This document shows, in pieces, positions 16,100 through 25,465 of a stretch of 64,000 bases of DNA. The stretch is from Flavobacterium sp. (GTDB lineage: Bacteria > Bacteroidota > Bacteroidia > Flavobacteriales > Flavobacteriaceae), in assembly GCF_027484205.1 (NCBI RefSeq), contig NZ_JAIXUB010000015.1, forward strand, positions 248,001 through 312,000. Reading direction: 5' to 3'. Numbering within the stretch: position 1 is the first letter of the stretch; every line of letters begins with the position of its first letter. Made by a program: the position numbers and the translations under genes. The notes beneath the pieces are model-generated. The model saw only the letters and a list, made by a program, of their open reading frames with translations, was not told the DNA's origin and made no database searches.

Positions 16100-17323
16100 A
16101 TGAGTTCAAAATATTTCAAATCTTTGCCAAACTTCAGTTCGACAGCTCTTAATGTTGACAGAGAAAATGGCATCCTAAAAAATACTTGCGTTGCTAATTT
16201 CGGAGACAACAAAAATGATTCTTACTTCGATGAGGTTTTCATTCAGCAACTTTTAAAAGCTGGTAATGAAACTGAGGGAGGTATCAAATCACGTTTCGGA
16301 CATCCAAACGCTTGTGCAACTTCTTTTGGAACTTACATCGGACGTTACAGAAACTTTTCAATAAAAAACGGAAATCTTTTTGCAGACCTTTTCCTTGACC
16401 CAGTTACCAAAACATTAGAGGTTGAAGGCAAAGGAATGAAAATGTTTGATTACATAATGACAATGGCTGAGAATAACTCAGATATGTTTGGAAATTCAAT
16501 TCATATCTACTCTGATGTATACGAAAAGCCTATTGATGGAGAAATTAAGTACTTACATAATTTGAAGAAATTCAAAGCCGTTGACTTAGTTGATGACCCA
16601 GCAGCAACTGACTCTCTTTTCTCTAACAACTCCCTTGATTTTGGAGTGATAATGACTGACTTTCTTGATGACAACCCTGAGATTTTTGATGTTGTCACCA
16701 AACAACCACAAATCCTAGAGGACTTCTTCGAGAGATATGAAAATTATTCTAAACGTAAATCTTTAAACACTTTTAATATGAACATTTTTGAAAAACTTTC
16801 AAAAAAGTTTAGCGGAAATAGTGGTAGTAAATTCGATATCGAGCTGACCCTTGCGGATGGTTCAATCGTTACTGTCAAGACTGACGCTGAACAACCACAA
16901 GTTGGCGATGAGGTAGTAGATGCTGAGGGAAATCCTGTTGCAGATGCTACACACGTAGACAAAGATGGCGGTAGTATTACCACTGTAGGTGGAAAAATCA
17001 CTGAGCTTGCTGAGGCAACTCCTCCAGCTGACCCACCAGCAGAACCAACAATGCAAGAAGTAATGCAAGCTGTTACAAATGTTGGTAAACAATTCTCTGA
17101 TATGAAAAAGCTTTTTGAATCAAACCAAAAAGTAACAGAATCAGCACTTGAATTATTGGGAGACCAATTTCAAGACCTTAAAACTACAACAGAATTGAAG
17201 TTGAAAAACGTCGGTTCTAAATACGATGTACCTGCTGGAGAAAATCCACCACCAGCTGGAGGAAAAGAATCTGCTTACGACCCTGAAAAGGCTAAGGAAA
17301 TCAGAGAAAATAGAAAAAAATAA
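16100..17323 (+). CDS. Prohead protease with C-terminal scaffold domain
   Basis: A 407-aa product with two parts. Residues about 1-200 resemble a phage head-maturation protease: 'IKSRFGHPNACATSFGTYIGRYRNFSI' near 56-82 carries the likely catalytic His (in the 'FGHP' motif), and 'LVDDPAATDSLF' follows near 165. Residues about 250-407 are low-complexity, Pro/Gly/Ala-rich and helical, as in scaffolds fused to proteases. It sits directly before the major capsid gene (12-nt gap). The protease family is assigned by pattern and position, not by alignment. Confidence 0.65.
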   Translation: MSSKYFKSLPNFSSTALNVDRENGILKNTCVANFGDNKNDSYFDEVFIQQLLKAGNETEGGIKSRFGHPNACATSFGTYIGRYRNFSIKNGNLFADLFLDPVTKTLEVEGKGMKMFDYIMTMAENNSDMFGNSIHIYSDVYEKPIDGEIKYLHNLKKFKAVDLVDDPAATDSLFSNNSLDFGVIMTDFLDDNPEIFDVVTKQPQILEDFFERYENYSKRKSLNTFNMNIFEKLSKKFSGNSGSKFDIELTLADGSIVTVKTDAEQPQVGDEVVDAEGNPVADATHVDKDGGSITTVGGKITELAEATPPADPPAEPTMQEVMQAVTNVGKQFSDMKKLFESNQKVTESALELLGDQFQDLKTTTELKLKNVGSKYDVPAGENPPPAGGKESAYDPEKAKEIRENRKK

Positions 17324-17335
17324 TTTTTTATCAAT

Positions 17336-18397
17336 ATGGAAATAGTTAGCTCATTTTTAGAATTAGCGGATGACAAAAGATACATCCAAGAGTTACGAGA
17401 AATCGTAATGAATGACACTTTTTACCAACCAACTGAGAACATGTTCACAATTGTACCTGGTATTAAAGGAGGTCAACAAGTAGCAGCAATGCGAGGTTTT
17501 GAGTACGTAACCAAAAAATCTGCAGGTTGTGGAGGAAGTGGTGTTTCTCCAACATTCCCAGCATTCTCACAAACGTGGAACCCAACTTTGCAAGAAGTAA
17601 AAATCGAATATTGCTATTCAGATTTTGAAGCTGCATTTGTTCAATGGGGATTAAATAACGGATACGCAAGAAAAGACCTTACAGGTACTGAACTTGGAGT
17701 GTTTTTACAAGATTTAGTATCTAAAGCTATGGCTTTGGATTTACAACGTATCGTTTTGATGGCGGACAAAGATATTGCAGCACAAAACATCTTGACTGAT
17801 GAAACTGCAAAAGTTCCTTTCTACAACACGATTGACAAAGGATTAATTCCTACGTTAGCGTATTTGAAAACGCTTCCTGAATTTGCTGATGCTTTCGTGG
17901 CATTGTCAAAAAACACAGGAGCGATGATTTCTCAGTTATCATTAGATGATGATTACGCTGTGAACTTATACGAATCTGTGACAGATGATGTATACGACTT
18001 TGACCCTGATACTTTCTTGACTTCAAACAGATTGTTCAAGAACTACCAAAAATGGGTTAAACGTGCAAACGGATTTGGTTTACAATCAAATGTTGACTTA
18101 ACTCAAAAAGGAGTTAAAGATTTGAATATTGATGGCGAGAAACTTATGCCTATTGTTCACTATGACAGATGGAAAAGAGCTGATTTCGTAACAGGAACTA
18201 CTCCAACTATTCACTTACCTCACTTCGCTTTACTTACTCGTAAAGAGTATTTACAAGTAGGTGTTGATGATGTTAATTCTTTAACAGATATCAAACTTGA
18301 GTATATCGGAGGTTCTGAAGAAAATTTTTGGATTAAAGCTAACTACTTGTTAGACTTTAAAATGACGAACCCTTATGCAATGAAAGCTGCATTGTAA
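17336..18397 (+). CDS. Major capsid protein
   Basis: A 353-aa protein following the protease/scaffold, with the composition of an HK97-type coat protein. It has an N-terminal helical arm, 'GQQVAAMRGFEYVTKKSAGCGGSG' near 43-66, a central alpha/beta domain ('LDLQRIVLMADKDIA') and a beta-rich C-terminus ending 'YLLDFKMTNPYAMKAAL'. The codon choice (more C at third positions) looks more selected than in nearby genes, as expected for an abundant protein. A roughly 45-nt gap follows. Confidence 0.8.
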   Translation: MEIVSSFLELADDKRYIQELREIVMNDTFYQPTENMFTIVPGIKGGQQVAAMRGFEYVTKKSAGCGGSGVSPTFPAFSQTWNPTLQEVKIEYCYSDFEAAFVQWGLNNGYARKDLTGTELGVFLQDLVSKAMALDLQRIVLMADKDIAAQNILTDETAKVPFYNTIDKGLIPTLAYLKTLPEFADAFVALSKNTGAMISQLSLDDDYAVNLYESVTDDVYDFDPDTFLTSNRLFKNYQKWVKRANGFGLQSNVDLTQKGVKDLNIDGEKLMPIVHYDRWKRADFVTGTTPTIHLPHFALLTRKEYLQVGVDDVNSLTDIKLEYIGGSEENFWIKANYLLDFKMTNPYAMKAAL

Positions 18398-18443
18398 TAT
18401 TAACAAGGGAGTGTAAAATCTCCCTTTTAAAACCTTATACATC

Positions 18444-19034
18444 ATGCCAGAGTGTAATAATAAATTAGCTGGAGAGTTCGTACAAAAGTGCGGACACAAA
18501 CCAAAACAAGGTGTCAATAGAAAATGGTACGGAAACGTAGCAGATATTGACAGAGTTGCTACTCAGTTAGCAAATCGTGGAACCAAAGTAACTGCATTAG
18601 TTCTTAAAGCTACTGCAAAAATATACGCTGCAGGAGGTAATGACAACGCTCATAAAATTGCTCACGCTTTATCAGTTGGAGATTTCTCAACAGGTTACGT
18701 TCATACAGATAGCTTTTCAATTACGTATCGTGGTGTAAACGAATCTGAAAGAATTCAAGAGCTTGTTGATGGTGCAAAAATTTTCTCAATTGAGGAAATG
18801 GTTGACACAGGAGAAGCAGGAGAGACAACCTACAAAATTGCTGGACTTGAATCAGGAATGAAAATCATCAATGATGATTATGATTCATCTGCTAACTCAG
18901 GAGTAACACAAATAGTTTGTGCAACGAAAGAGGGAGAAGAAGAAGCAACAGGATTGAAACATTTCTTGCTTACTGCTGGACTTGCTGCAACAACAGAGTG
19001 GATTGAAGACAATGTCTACGTTCCAGAACCTTAG
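18444..19034 (+). CDS. Probable major tail (tube) protein
   Basis: A 196-residue beta-rich protein starting MPECNNKLAGEFVQ. The pattern 'GVNRKWYGNVADIDR' followed by alternating strands ('VGDFSTGYVHTDSFSITYRG' region) and an acidic C-terminus resembles tail-tube subunits of Bacteroidota siphophages. It comes immediately after the capsid gene. A capsid decoration protein is the alternative. Confidence 0.5.
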   Translation: MPECNNKLAGEFVQKCGHKPKQGVNRKWYGNVADIDRVATQLANRGTKVTALVLKATAKIYAAGGNDNAHKIAHALSVGDFSTGYVHTDSFSITYRGVNESERIQELVDGAKIFSIEEMVDTGEAGETTYKIAGLESGMKIINDDYDSSANSGVTQIVCATKEGEEEATGLKHFLLTAGLAATTEWIEDNVYVPEP

Positions 19035-19836
19035 TCAAGTAGAACAGGTAAAACTTAAAAAGATTTGGGACACAGATTATCAAACCATCGTGAGAGGAAA
19101 AGATGACGGTGTCCCTTTTTTAAAATATGTTTTTGAACTCCATTACAAGCTTTTTGGAGAAACCTGTTCAAATTGCCCGAATAAGATTTCGGGTTACATT
19201 CAAAAATTAAAAAAACTTAATACAGAAACTATCGTGGAAACTAAGAAAAAAAACACATTCGTATTACAGACAGGAACTATCATTCCAGTGCCTGGAACGT
19301 CTGAATCATATAGCAATGCTAATATTACAGATGAAAAAGCAATTCAATTATTGTCTGAAAACCAAAACAGAAAATCTTTATTCGCATCATTACCTAAAGA
19401 TTGGGAAGAGCAAGTAAAAGCATTTATAGCAAACAAGCCAAACGCAGATGCTCCATCTTTAAAAGTAGTTGGTGTTAAGATTGGTGAAAACGTATTGACA
19501 GTTGAAGAAGCTTTGTCTTTACTTGAGAAATTAAACGTTAGCACTAAAGCAACTACTATTTCAGGAGTTGACGGTGTGATCAAAAAACTAGCTGAAGAAG
19601 TAGCAAATGAATTGGTAATGTTAGCAGATGCTTTGTCAGCTTCTAAAACTCCTGTAGTTGATGCTGTCACCGAAACTGGTTCTAAAGAAAGAACAAAAGA
19701 GGATGTCGAATTTGAATTAGCATCTGCTGAGCAAGAACTTGATGACTTGATTGCTATTGCTCCTCAAGATGCTGAAGCTATCAAAGTAGCTGAAGAAAAA
19801 GCAAAAGCTTTAAAAGAAGAGTTAGAAAAACTTTAA
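19012..19836 (+). CDS. Phage hypothetical protein with CSNCP motif and helical C-terminus
   Basis: I chose ATG 19012 (overlap of 23 nt with the previous gene) over 18982. The 274-aa product has a short N-terminal part with a Cys pair (ETCSNCPNKISGYIQ), a Val/Gly domain in the middle ('LKVVGVKIGENVLTVEEALSLL') and a long Glu/Ala/Lys coiled coil at the end. The Cys motif resembles that of the small protein at 15048. A structural accessory between tail tube and portal is possible; no function is assigned. Confidence 0.55.
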   Translation: MSTFQNLSQVEQVKLKKIWDTDYQTIVRGKDDGVPFLKYVFELHYKLFGETCSNCPNKISGYIQKLKKLNTETIVETKKKNTFVLQTGTIIPVPGTSESYSNANITDEKAIQLLSENQNRKSLFASLPKDWEEQVKAFIANKPNADAPSLKVVGVKIGENVLTVEEALSLLEKLNVSTKATTISGVDGVIKKLAEEVANELVMLADALSASKTPVVDAVTETGSKERTKEDVEFELASAEQELDDLIAIAPQDAEAIKVAEEKAKALKEELEKL

Positions 19837-19849
19837 TACCTAAACTTCT

Positions 19850-21172
19850 ATGAAGTCGGAAATAATTTCCTCTTACACAGAGGAGCCAAAAAAACTATAT
19901 AACCCTAGACTTGGGATTGTCATCAATGGCGATGATAATCTCAAGCCTTTGGCTATTGAGAACCTTATCGATAGCTCTCCGACTGCTTTCCAATGTGCAT
20001 GGTTATATGAGAGATTTTTGGGTGGTGCTGGTTTTGAAGTTGATTTATCAAAGATTAATCTTGGTAATGAAATTCTTCCTTACTCTCCTAACAATCTATT
20101 GTATGATGTTTGCGAACCAATGTCAAGACATCAAGGTGTTTTTATCTTAGTAGGCTACAATGCAAACTTTCAGAAGGACCACTTTAAAATCATTCCTTAT
20201 TCGCTTTGTAGAATTGGGAAAAAAGATAGTAAAGACTACTATGGTAAAATTTTGGTGTCCCCTAATGGTTGGGGGAAATCACTAAAGAAAGAGGAGATTG
20301 ATGTTTTTGATGTTTATAATCCAAAACCAGTGGTAATTGCTGAGCAAGTATCTCGTGATGGCGGTTGGGAAAATTACAAAGGTCAAATTCTATTTTTCAA
20401 GTTCTCATATAAATATGACTATCCAAAATCAATGGTTGAGATAGCTTACTTATTTGCTGATACTGAGAATAAACTTGGATTATATTATAACTCAACTACT
20501 AAAGGAGGTTTTGAGAACACTACTTTCTTGAGACATAGAAAGTTTGAAAGCGAAAAAGACAAAAAGCAGTTTCTTGAAAATGTAAAAGATGTAACTGGTA
20601 TTGATAAAAGTTCGAGAGTTCTTGCAGTTGAAGATGATTGGGATGATGAGAGAGAGAAAACTGGAAACTTTAAGTTTGACACTCTTCCTAACACTACCAA
20701 AGCAGACAAATACGCTCACTTTGAGAGTTCGAGTGCAAACTTTATTCGTAAAGCTTTTAAAAATATTCCTCCTCAGTTGGTTGATTATGTAGCTGGAAAG
20801 CTAGGTAATACTTCAGGAGAGGATTTAATTAAAGCGCAAGCAGTTTACAATGCGATTATATCTCGTGACCAGGAAAAGATAGAGTTATTATTTGCAGAAT
20901 TGTTTACAAATTACAAGGACAACATCAATCCTTCAGGTAATTGGACTATCAAACAATATTCGTTGTTAGATGATGGAACTGTGAATTACAATACTGCAAG
21001 TCCTAAAATGTCAGTTGAAAATCAGGAACAGAAAACTAAAGCTACATTATTAGTGGCTTCTTCTGTTAAGAATAATGAAATAGATTTTGAATCAGGTGTA
21101 TATACACTTCAATATTTATTAGGTTATTCTTTTGATGAAGCTGTATTGATTTTAAAACCTTATAAAAATTAG
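19850..21172 (+). CDS. Probable portal protein
   Basis: A 440-aa protein with portal-like order: a first alpha/beta part, a clip/stem region and a C-terminal helical crown (EELFAEL-type helices, 'ASSVKNNEIDFESGVYTLQYLLGYS'). The run 'NIPPQLVDYVAGKLGNTSGEDLIKA' near 300 resembles the conserved wing/stem helix of phage portals. It lies just before a head-tail connector-like gene. Position away from the terminase is unusual for portals and lowers the certainty a little. Confidence 0.65.
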   Translation: MKSEIISSYTEEPKKLYNPRLGIVINGDDNLKPLAIENLIDSSPTAFQCAWLYERFLGGAGFEVDLSKINLGNEILPYSPNNLLYDVCEPMSRHQGVFILVGYNANFQKDHFKIIPYSLCRIGKKDSKDYYGKILVSPNGWGKSLKKEEIDVFDVYNPKPVVIAEQVSRDGGWENYKGQILFFKFSYKYDYPKSMVEIAYLFADTENKLGLYYNSTTKGGFENTTFLRHRKFESEKDKKQFLENVKDVTGIDKSSRVLAVEDDWDDEREKTGNFKFDTLPNTTKADKYAHFESSSANFIRKAFKNIPPQLVDYVAGKLGNTSGEDLIKAQAVYNAIISRDQEKIELLFAELFTNYKDNINPSGNWTIKQYSLLDDGTVNYNTASPKMSVENQEQKTKATLLVASSVKNNEIDFESGVYTLQYLLGYSFDEAVLILKPYKN

Positions 21173-21177
21173 TAAAT

Positions 21178-21696
21178 ATGATACTACTAATTAACAAAGC
21201 AAAAGTAAGCTCACTATTGCGAGTAGCAATTGGAGTTGATGAAAGCGAATTTAATAAATTTATAGAGGAAGCTCAAAAGTTTGACCTGAAGCCATTGGTT
21301 TGCGAAGAGTTCTTTTATGATCTGCTAGAGAATAAAGATACAGAACCTTGGAAGAAGTTAATTGATGGCGGAGATTATGAATTCAATTCAAGAACTTACT
21401 ATCACGAGGGAATTTCAGGAGTACTTTCTTATTTCGCTTATGCTCGTTTCTTCTTAGAGGGAAACAATACAAGCACGAGTTTTGGAATAGTTCAAAAAAC
21501 TACACCTCATAGTACGCCAGTGGAATTAGCAGAAAGAAAAAACACTTACTACGATAAGAAAAAGAACGCTAATGATTTGTTTGAGGATGTGAAGAAATTC
21601 ATTGAGAGAAACGAGTCTGATTATCCTAGTTGGAAATGCGGTTCTAGTTGTGGAGGTAGTGAGAAGTCAAAATTTAATTCATACGTTATCAAATGA
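21178..21696 (+). CDS. Head-tail connector-like protein
   Basis: A 172-aa mostly helical protein. 'FDLKPLVCEEFFYDLLEN' and 'YHEGISGVLSYFAYARFF' near residues 35 and 78 form the helical bundle seen in connector proteins of Bacteroidota phages (DUF6712-like, by recollection of the pattern). It follows the portal by 5 nt and ends by ATGA overlap with the fibre gene. The C-terminus has an extra Cys/Gly/Ser-rich tail. Confidence 0.6.
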   Translation: MILLINKAKVSSLLRVAIGVDESEFNKFIEEAQKFDLKPLVCEEFFYDLLENKDTEPWKKLIDGGDYEFNSRTYYHEGISGVLSYFAYARFFLEGNNTSTSFGIVQKTTPHSTPVELAERKNTYYDKKKNANDLFEDVKKFIERNESDYPSWKCGSSCGGSEKSKFNSYVIK

Positions 21697-23519
21697 TATT
21701 TATAGTAAACATAGATGCTCAGAAATTTAGCTTGAATGGAATTCCATATTTTAAGAATTTCACTCCTTATGTTATTGGTGAGAGAGTAAAAATTGTTAAT
21801 ACTTATGATAGTAAAATTTCTTTAACAGAATTTGAAGATTTTGACCAATATAGTGTTAATGGAGTTATTCATACTAGTGTATCAGCTTTACAAAATGCTT
21901 TACTTCCTATGTTATTTACTCGTAACAATTTAGGAGGAGGCGGTGGTGGTTCACAAAATTTGGCTCAAGTCTTGGCGATTGGTGGAAGAGAAATTAAAAC
22001 AGTGGCTGTTTCAGAAACTTTAATATCAACAGATGTAAATAAACATATAGTTTTAGACGGCTCTAATATAGATGTTACATTTGAAGATTTATATAATGAT
22101 GGTGGTGAAATTATAATTGACAATTCAAGGCAAAATGAATCGAATAACAATAATATTCTTTTTGATGACGAAGCATTTGGGATTGGAGCTTTTACTTCTC
22201 CTATTTTAATACCTAGTGGTTGTGTGGCGCATATCGTAAAATATGGCAATGCAACATATCTTATCTCTTTTAAAGTTAAGTCACAAAACTTGCAATCTAT
22301 TACAAATGGTGAGGGAAATAATAGTACAACCAACCAACTTATAGTTGTTAATCCAGCAACTGGAGAATCAATAATAATTGATGGTGGTGGAATAGGTTTT
22401 ATGAATGCAAGCGCAACCAATGGTGTAAGCTTTTTGGCTGATCCACAAACTGGTAATTTTGGTACGGTAATAATTAAGGATGCAGGAGAAAGTCCTAAAT
22501 ATATGGCTTTTACTTCAGATATTCCATTAATAAATGAGCGTTACAAAGGAACATACACAACATTATCTGCTTTAAATATAGCGCATCCAACTGCTTCATC
22601 TGGTGATTATGCAATAGTTGATGGTGGTTCATCTGTTGAAGCAGTTCAATATATATGGGATTCTAATGATAATGAATGGATAGCAACTACAAATGCATCA
22701 CCAACAACAACTGACGCACTTACTGAAGGAACTATAAATTTATATTTTACTAATGCAAGGGCTTTGGCTGCTGTAGCATCTGCTTTAGCCTTAAAAGCAG
22801 ATAAAACTCAAGTAGAAAAAAAAGAAAATAGCTTGGTAAAATCAAACTATTCAATGTTAACTTCTAATTTAGCACAAATTGGTTCTAATGCTACTTTAGT
22901 TACTCAAGTTGCTTCTACAGCGACAATTGCATCAACAAATAATTTCACATCACAGCAAAGAACTATAATGGTTTCTAACACTGGAGGTGGCGGATTGTCA
23001 TTTCTTTCATTTTCTACTACAACTGGACACACTGTCAATTTAGGAATTAATTTTTGTTATGAGTTTTTAGTTGGAATTGAATTTTATAGAGTAAATGCTG
23101 AACATTTTGCAGGAGTTATGTCATCTATAGCTAATCCTACAAATGTAAGTCCGACCACTTTTATTAATTGTTTTGGAATTACAAAAATAAAAACATCCAA
23201 TAATTGGCAATTGATGTTTAATGATTCAACAGGAACTCCAACCCTTGTTGACTTAGGTTCGAATTTTCCAAGTAATACGTCTGCTTCAGATATTATGTAT
23301 TGCAAATTTAAAAATATTGTTGGTACAGGATTAGAAGTTACAATTGAAAGAATAAACTCATCAGGAGTTATTGCTTTTACTTATACAACTACAATAATAT
23401 CTGACTTACCCGCATCAAATTTAATTTTAAGTCAGAAATATATTAATGCAGATTCCTCACCTATTAATCCAGGAGCATCATTTGCTTTTTTAAAAGCAGC
23501 GGTTGGATATAATAATTAA
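21693..23519 (+). CDS. Tail fibre or receptor-binding protein
   Basis: A 608-residue protein with a short N-terminal anchor (residues 1-85), a poly-Gly hinge of six residues at about 88-93, a Ser/Thr/Asn/Gly-rich beta shaft, and a modular segment near 280-325 ('YKGTYTTLSALNIAHPTA' then 'VQYIWDSNDNEWI'). Next come 'ALTEGTINLYFTNARALAAV', typical of phage fibre shafts, and a globular beta domain at the end. This architecture is that of an adhesin at the tail. It precedes the lysis block. Confidence 0.7.
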   Translation: MIFIVNIDAQKFSLNGIPYFKNFTPYVIGERVKIVNTYDSKISLTEFEDFDQYSVNGVIHTSVSALQNALLPMLFTRNNLGGGGGGSQNLAQVLAIGGREIKTVAVSETLISTDVNKHIVLDGSNIDVTFEDLYNDGGEIIIDNSRQNESNNNNILFDDEAFGIGAFTSPILIPSGCVAHIVKYGNATYLISFKVKSQNLQSITNGEGNNSTTNQLIVVNPATGESIIIDGGGIGFMNASATNGVSFLADPQTGNFGTVIIKDAGESPKYMAFTSDIPLINERYKGTYTTLSALNIAHPTASSGDYAIVDGGSSVEAVQYIWDSNDNEWIATTNASPTTTDALTEGTINLYFTNARALAAVASALALKADKTQVEKKENSLVKSNYSMLTSNLAQIGSNATLVTQVASTATIASTNNFTSQQRTIMVSNTGGGGLSFLSFSTTTGHTVNLGINFCYEFLVGIEFYRVNAEHFAGVMSSIANPTNVSPTTFINCFGITKIKTSNNWQLMFNDSTGTPTLVDLGSNFPSNTSASDIMYCKFKNIVGTGLEVTIERINSSGVIAFTYTTTIISDLPASNLILSQKYINADSSPINPGASFAFLKAAVGYNN

Positions 23520-23530
23520 ACAGATATATT

Positions 23531-23935
23531 ATGAATTCATACAAAGAAAATTTTAAAGGAGAATTAATCAAAATTTCCACTAATGAAATTGTACCCAAAA
23601 TAATGGGTAACACTTTGTTTGAAGAATATTTAATTTATTTAAATCAAGGCGGAACTGTTGATTATGATAATACAATATTTGAAGTCTTTGAAGTTCCTGA
23701 GCAAGTTACAGCCATTCAATTTATAGCACAATTATCTTTTGAAGGAATTACAGAAGCTTCGATTTTGGAAGTAATTGATACTTTACCCGAACCAAATAAA
23801 ACAATTGCTAGAGCTTCTTTTTTAAGAGCAGTTTATTTTGAACGCAATAATCCTTTCATTCCATTAGTAGGAATGGCCTTTAATAAAACATCAGAGCAAT
23901 TAGACCAAATATTTATTAACGCTTCTAAATTGTAA
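23531..23935 (+). CDS. Small protein after the tail fibre, possible fibre assembly factor
   Basis: A 134-aa product, mixed alpha/beta, with 'MGNTLFEEYLIYLNQGG' near residue 20 and an acidic middle ('LEVIDTLPEPNKTI'). It follows the fibre gene by 11 nt. Position just downstream of a fibre gene is the usual place for a fibre-assembly chaperone or a small adhesin accessory; the sequence does not prove it. Confidence 0.5.
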   Translation: MNSYKENFKGELIKISTNEIVPKIMGNTLFEEYLIYLNQGGTVDYDNTIFEVFEVPEQVTAIQFIAQLSFEGITEASILEVIDTLPEPNKTIARASFLRAVYFERNNPFIPLVGMAFNKTSEQLDQIFINASKL

Positions 23936-23937
23936 CT

Positions 23938-24435
23938 ATGGAAAAACGTCTCATTAAACTACACGTCATTTTGTCAATATTATTGGTTTTTATACCGTTA
24001 ATATTAATAGTAGCTTCAGGAGAAGTTAGAAATTCAATTTCCAATTATGCTTATTCTGAAGTAAGTTATTTATTTTCAACACTATTAAGCATTGCCGGAA
24101 CAATGTTTATTTTTAATGGAACTGCTTACAATAGTCGTTGGTACAATATTATTTTAGGATGTTCGCTTGTAGGAGTTGCGTTAACTCCTCACCTTGACTA
24201 TCCTGTTATTCATTATTCGTTTGCTAGTATTTTTTTTATTGGTTCAGTCGTAGTGATGATAGCATACTCTTCAGCTAAACAAAGGCCATTAAAAGCTTAT
24301 TTTGGAATAATGATTATTCTATCCTTACTCTTTCATTTTATTTTCAATTGGTACAGCTTATTTTGGGCTGAATGGATAGGCATTTTACCGATAACAATTC
24401 ACTACTTAGGAGAAACAACAAATAAATTAGATTAA
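23938..24435 (+). CDS. Multi-pass membrane protein in the lysis block
   Basis: A 165-aa protein with about five hydrophobic spans (residues about 9-28, 44-61, 70-88, 94-112, 120-142) and Trp/Tyr-rich loops. It starts 2 nt after the previous stop and ends 2 nt before the holin-like gene. It could be a second holin or antiholin, or a superinfection-related membrane protein; the sequence alone cannot decide. Confidence 0.6.
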   Translation: MEKRLIKLHVILSILLVFIPLILIVASGEVRNSISNYAYSEVSYLFSTLLSIAGTMFIFNGTAYNSRWYNIILGCSLVGVALTPHLDYPVIHYSFASIFFIGSVVVMIAYSSAKQRPLKAYFGIMIILSLLFHFIFNWYSLFWAEWIGILPITIHYLGETTNKLD

Positions 24436-24437
24436 TT

Positions 24438-24896
24438 ATGAATCAAGAAATTCAACACTATTTATTAAAATTTAAAACTGAATTAGGCCTTTTATTTTTT
24501 TCATTTTTAACTTTCATAACTCCTATTTGGGGAATGGTTGGTTTAGTCGCTTTTTCAGTTTTCTTAGATACATGCGCTGGAGTTTATATTGCTAGAAAAT
24601 TCAATAATTATCAAAGTGATAAACTTTTCAATTTAGTCGTAAAAACTTTTTTTTACATGACAACCATACTTTTAGCATTTTTAATTGATACATATATTTT
24701 TGATAAGAAGTTGGCAAATATTGGTTACTTGAGCTCAAAAACTGTAACAATGTTTTGGATTTATATAGAATGTAAAAGCATTGATGAAAAATCTCAAAAA
24801 TTAGGAAACAAACCTTTTCACGTTGTATTAACAGCTTTAATTAAAAGGATTAAAGCTTGGAAGTCAGACTTAAATGAAATTAAAAAATCGGAATAA
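24438..24896 (+). CDS. Holin
   Basis: A 152-aa protein with three hydrophobic segments (about 16-33, 36-53 and 73-95), the middle one containing 'LVAFSVFLDTCAGVYIARKF', which fits the phage_holin_4 type. The C-terminus is basic and probably cytoplasmic. Its TAA overlaps the ATG of the endolysin, the classic holin-endolysin pair. Confidence 0.75.
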   Translation: MNQEIQHYLLKFKTELGLLFFSFLTFITPIWGMVGLVAFSVFLDTCAGVYIARKFNNYQSDKLFNLVVKTFFYMTTILLAFLIDTYIFDKKLANIGYLSSKTVTMFWIYIECKSIDEKSQKLGNKPFHVVLTALIKRIKAWKSDLNEIKKSE

Positions 24897-25462
24897 TGAA
24901 AACAGGTATTTCAGAAAATGCATTCAAGAAAGCTGCTGCTAAAATCGGATGCGAAGTAAGAGCAGTAAAAGCAGTTGATAAAGTAGAATCCAAAGGAAGT
25001 GGTTTTCTTTCAACAGGAGAAGTTAAAATTTTATTTGAACCTCATATTTTTTGGAAAGAACTCCGAAAAGTTGGAGTTAATCCAATAGTTTCTGACATCT
25101 GTTATCCAAAGCAGGGAACAAAGCCATACGGAAAAGAATCACAACAACACGCACGTTTACAAAAAGCCGTTGTAATTAATCGCAATGCAGCATTGATGTC
25201 TGCTAGTTGGGGAAGATTCCAAATTATGGGATTCAATTTCAAATTATGTGGATGCAAAACATTGCAGGAATTCATTAATAAAATGAATGAATCTGAAGAA
25301 TCTCAATTAGATTTATTTGTTAACTACATCATCAATTCATACTTGGATGATGAATTAATTGAGAAAGATTGGAAGTCTTTTGCTTTTCAGTATAATGGTC
25401 CTCTTTATTACAAAAACAATTATGACGGTAAATTGAATACTGCCTACAATTTAATGAAATAG
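24896..25462 (+). CDS. Endolysin, N-acetylmuramidase type
   Basis: A 188-aa enzyme that should cleave peptidoglycan glycan strands at lysis. Signs are Glu31 in 'DKVESKGSGF' (likely catalytic), 'ILFEPHIFWKEL', 'QHARLQKAV', 'ASWGRFQIMGFNFKLCG' near 100 and 'FAFQYNGPLYYKN' near 160. These are the conserved blocks of the DUF3380 N-acetylmuramidase family. It has no signal peptide, so it needs the holin for export. Confidence 0.88.
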   Translation: MKTGISENAFKKAAAKIGCEVRAVKAVDKVESKGSGFLSTGEVKILFEPHIFWKELRKVGVNPIVSDICYPKQGTKPYGKESQQHARLQKAVVINRNAALMSASWGRFQIMGFNFKLCGCKTLQEFINKMNESEESQLDLFVNYIINSYLDDELIEKDWKSFAFQYNGPLYYKNNYDGKLNTAYNLMK

Positions 25463-25465
25463 ATT

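Noticed and set aside
16012-16212. A longer N-terminus for the leftward 100-aa membrane protein
   Set aside because: Would extend into the capsid-protease gene and across the palindromic operator; the -7 box lies downstream of it.
21693-23519. Possible diversity-generating retroelement acting on the tail fibre
   Set aside because: No reverse transcriptase gene and no second copy of the fibre 3' region were seen in the window.
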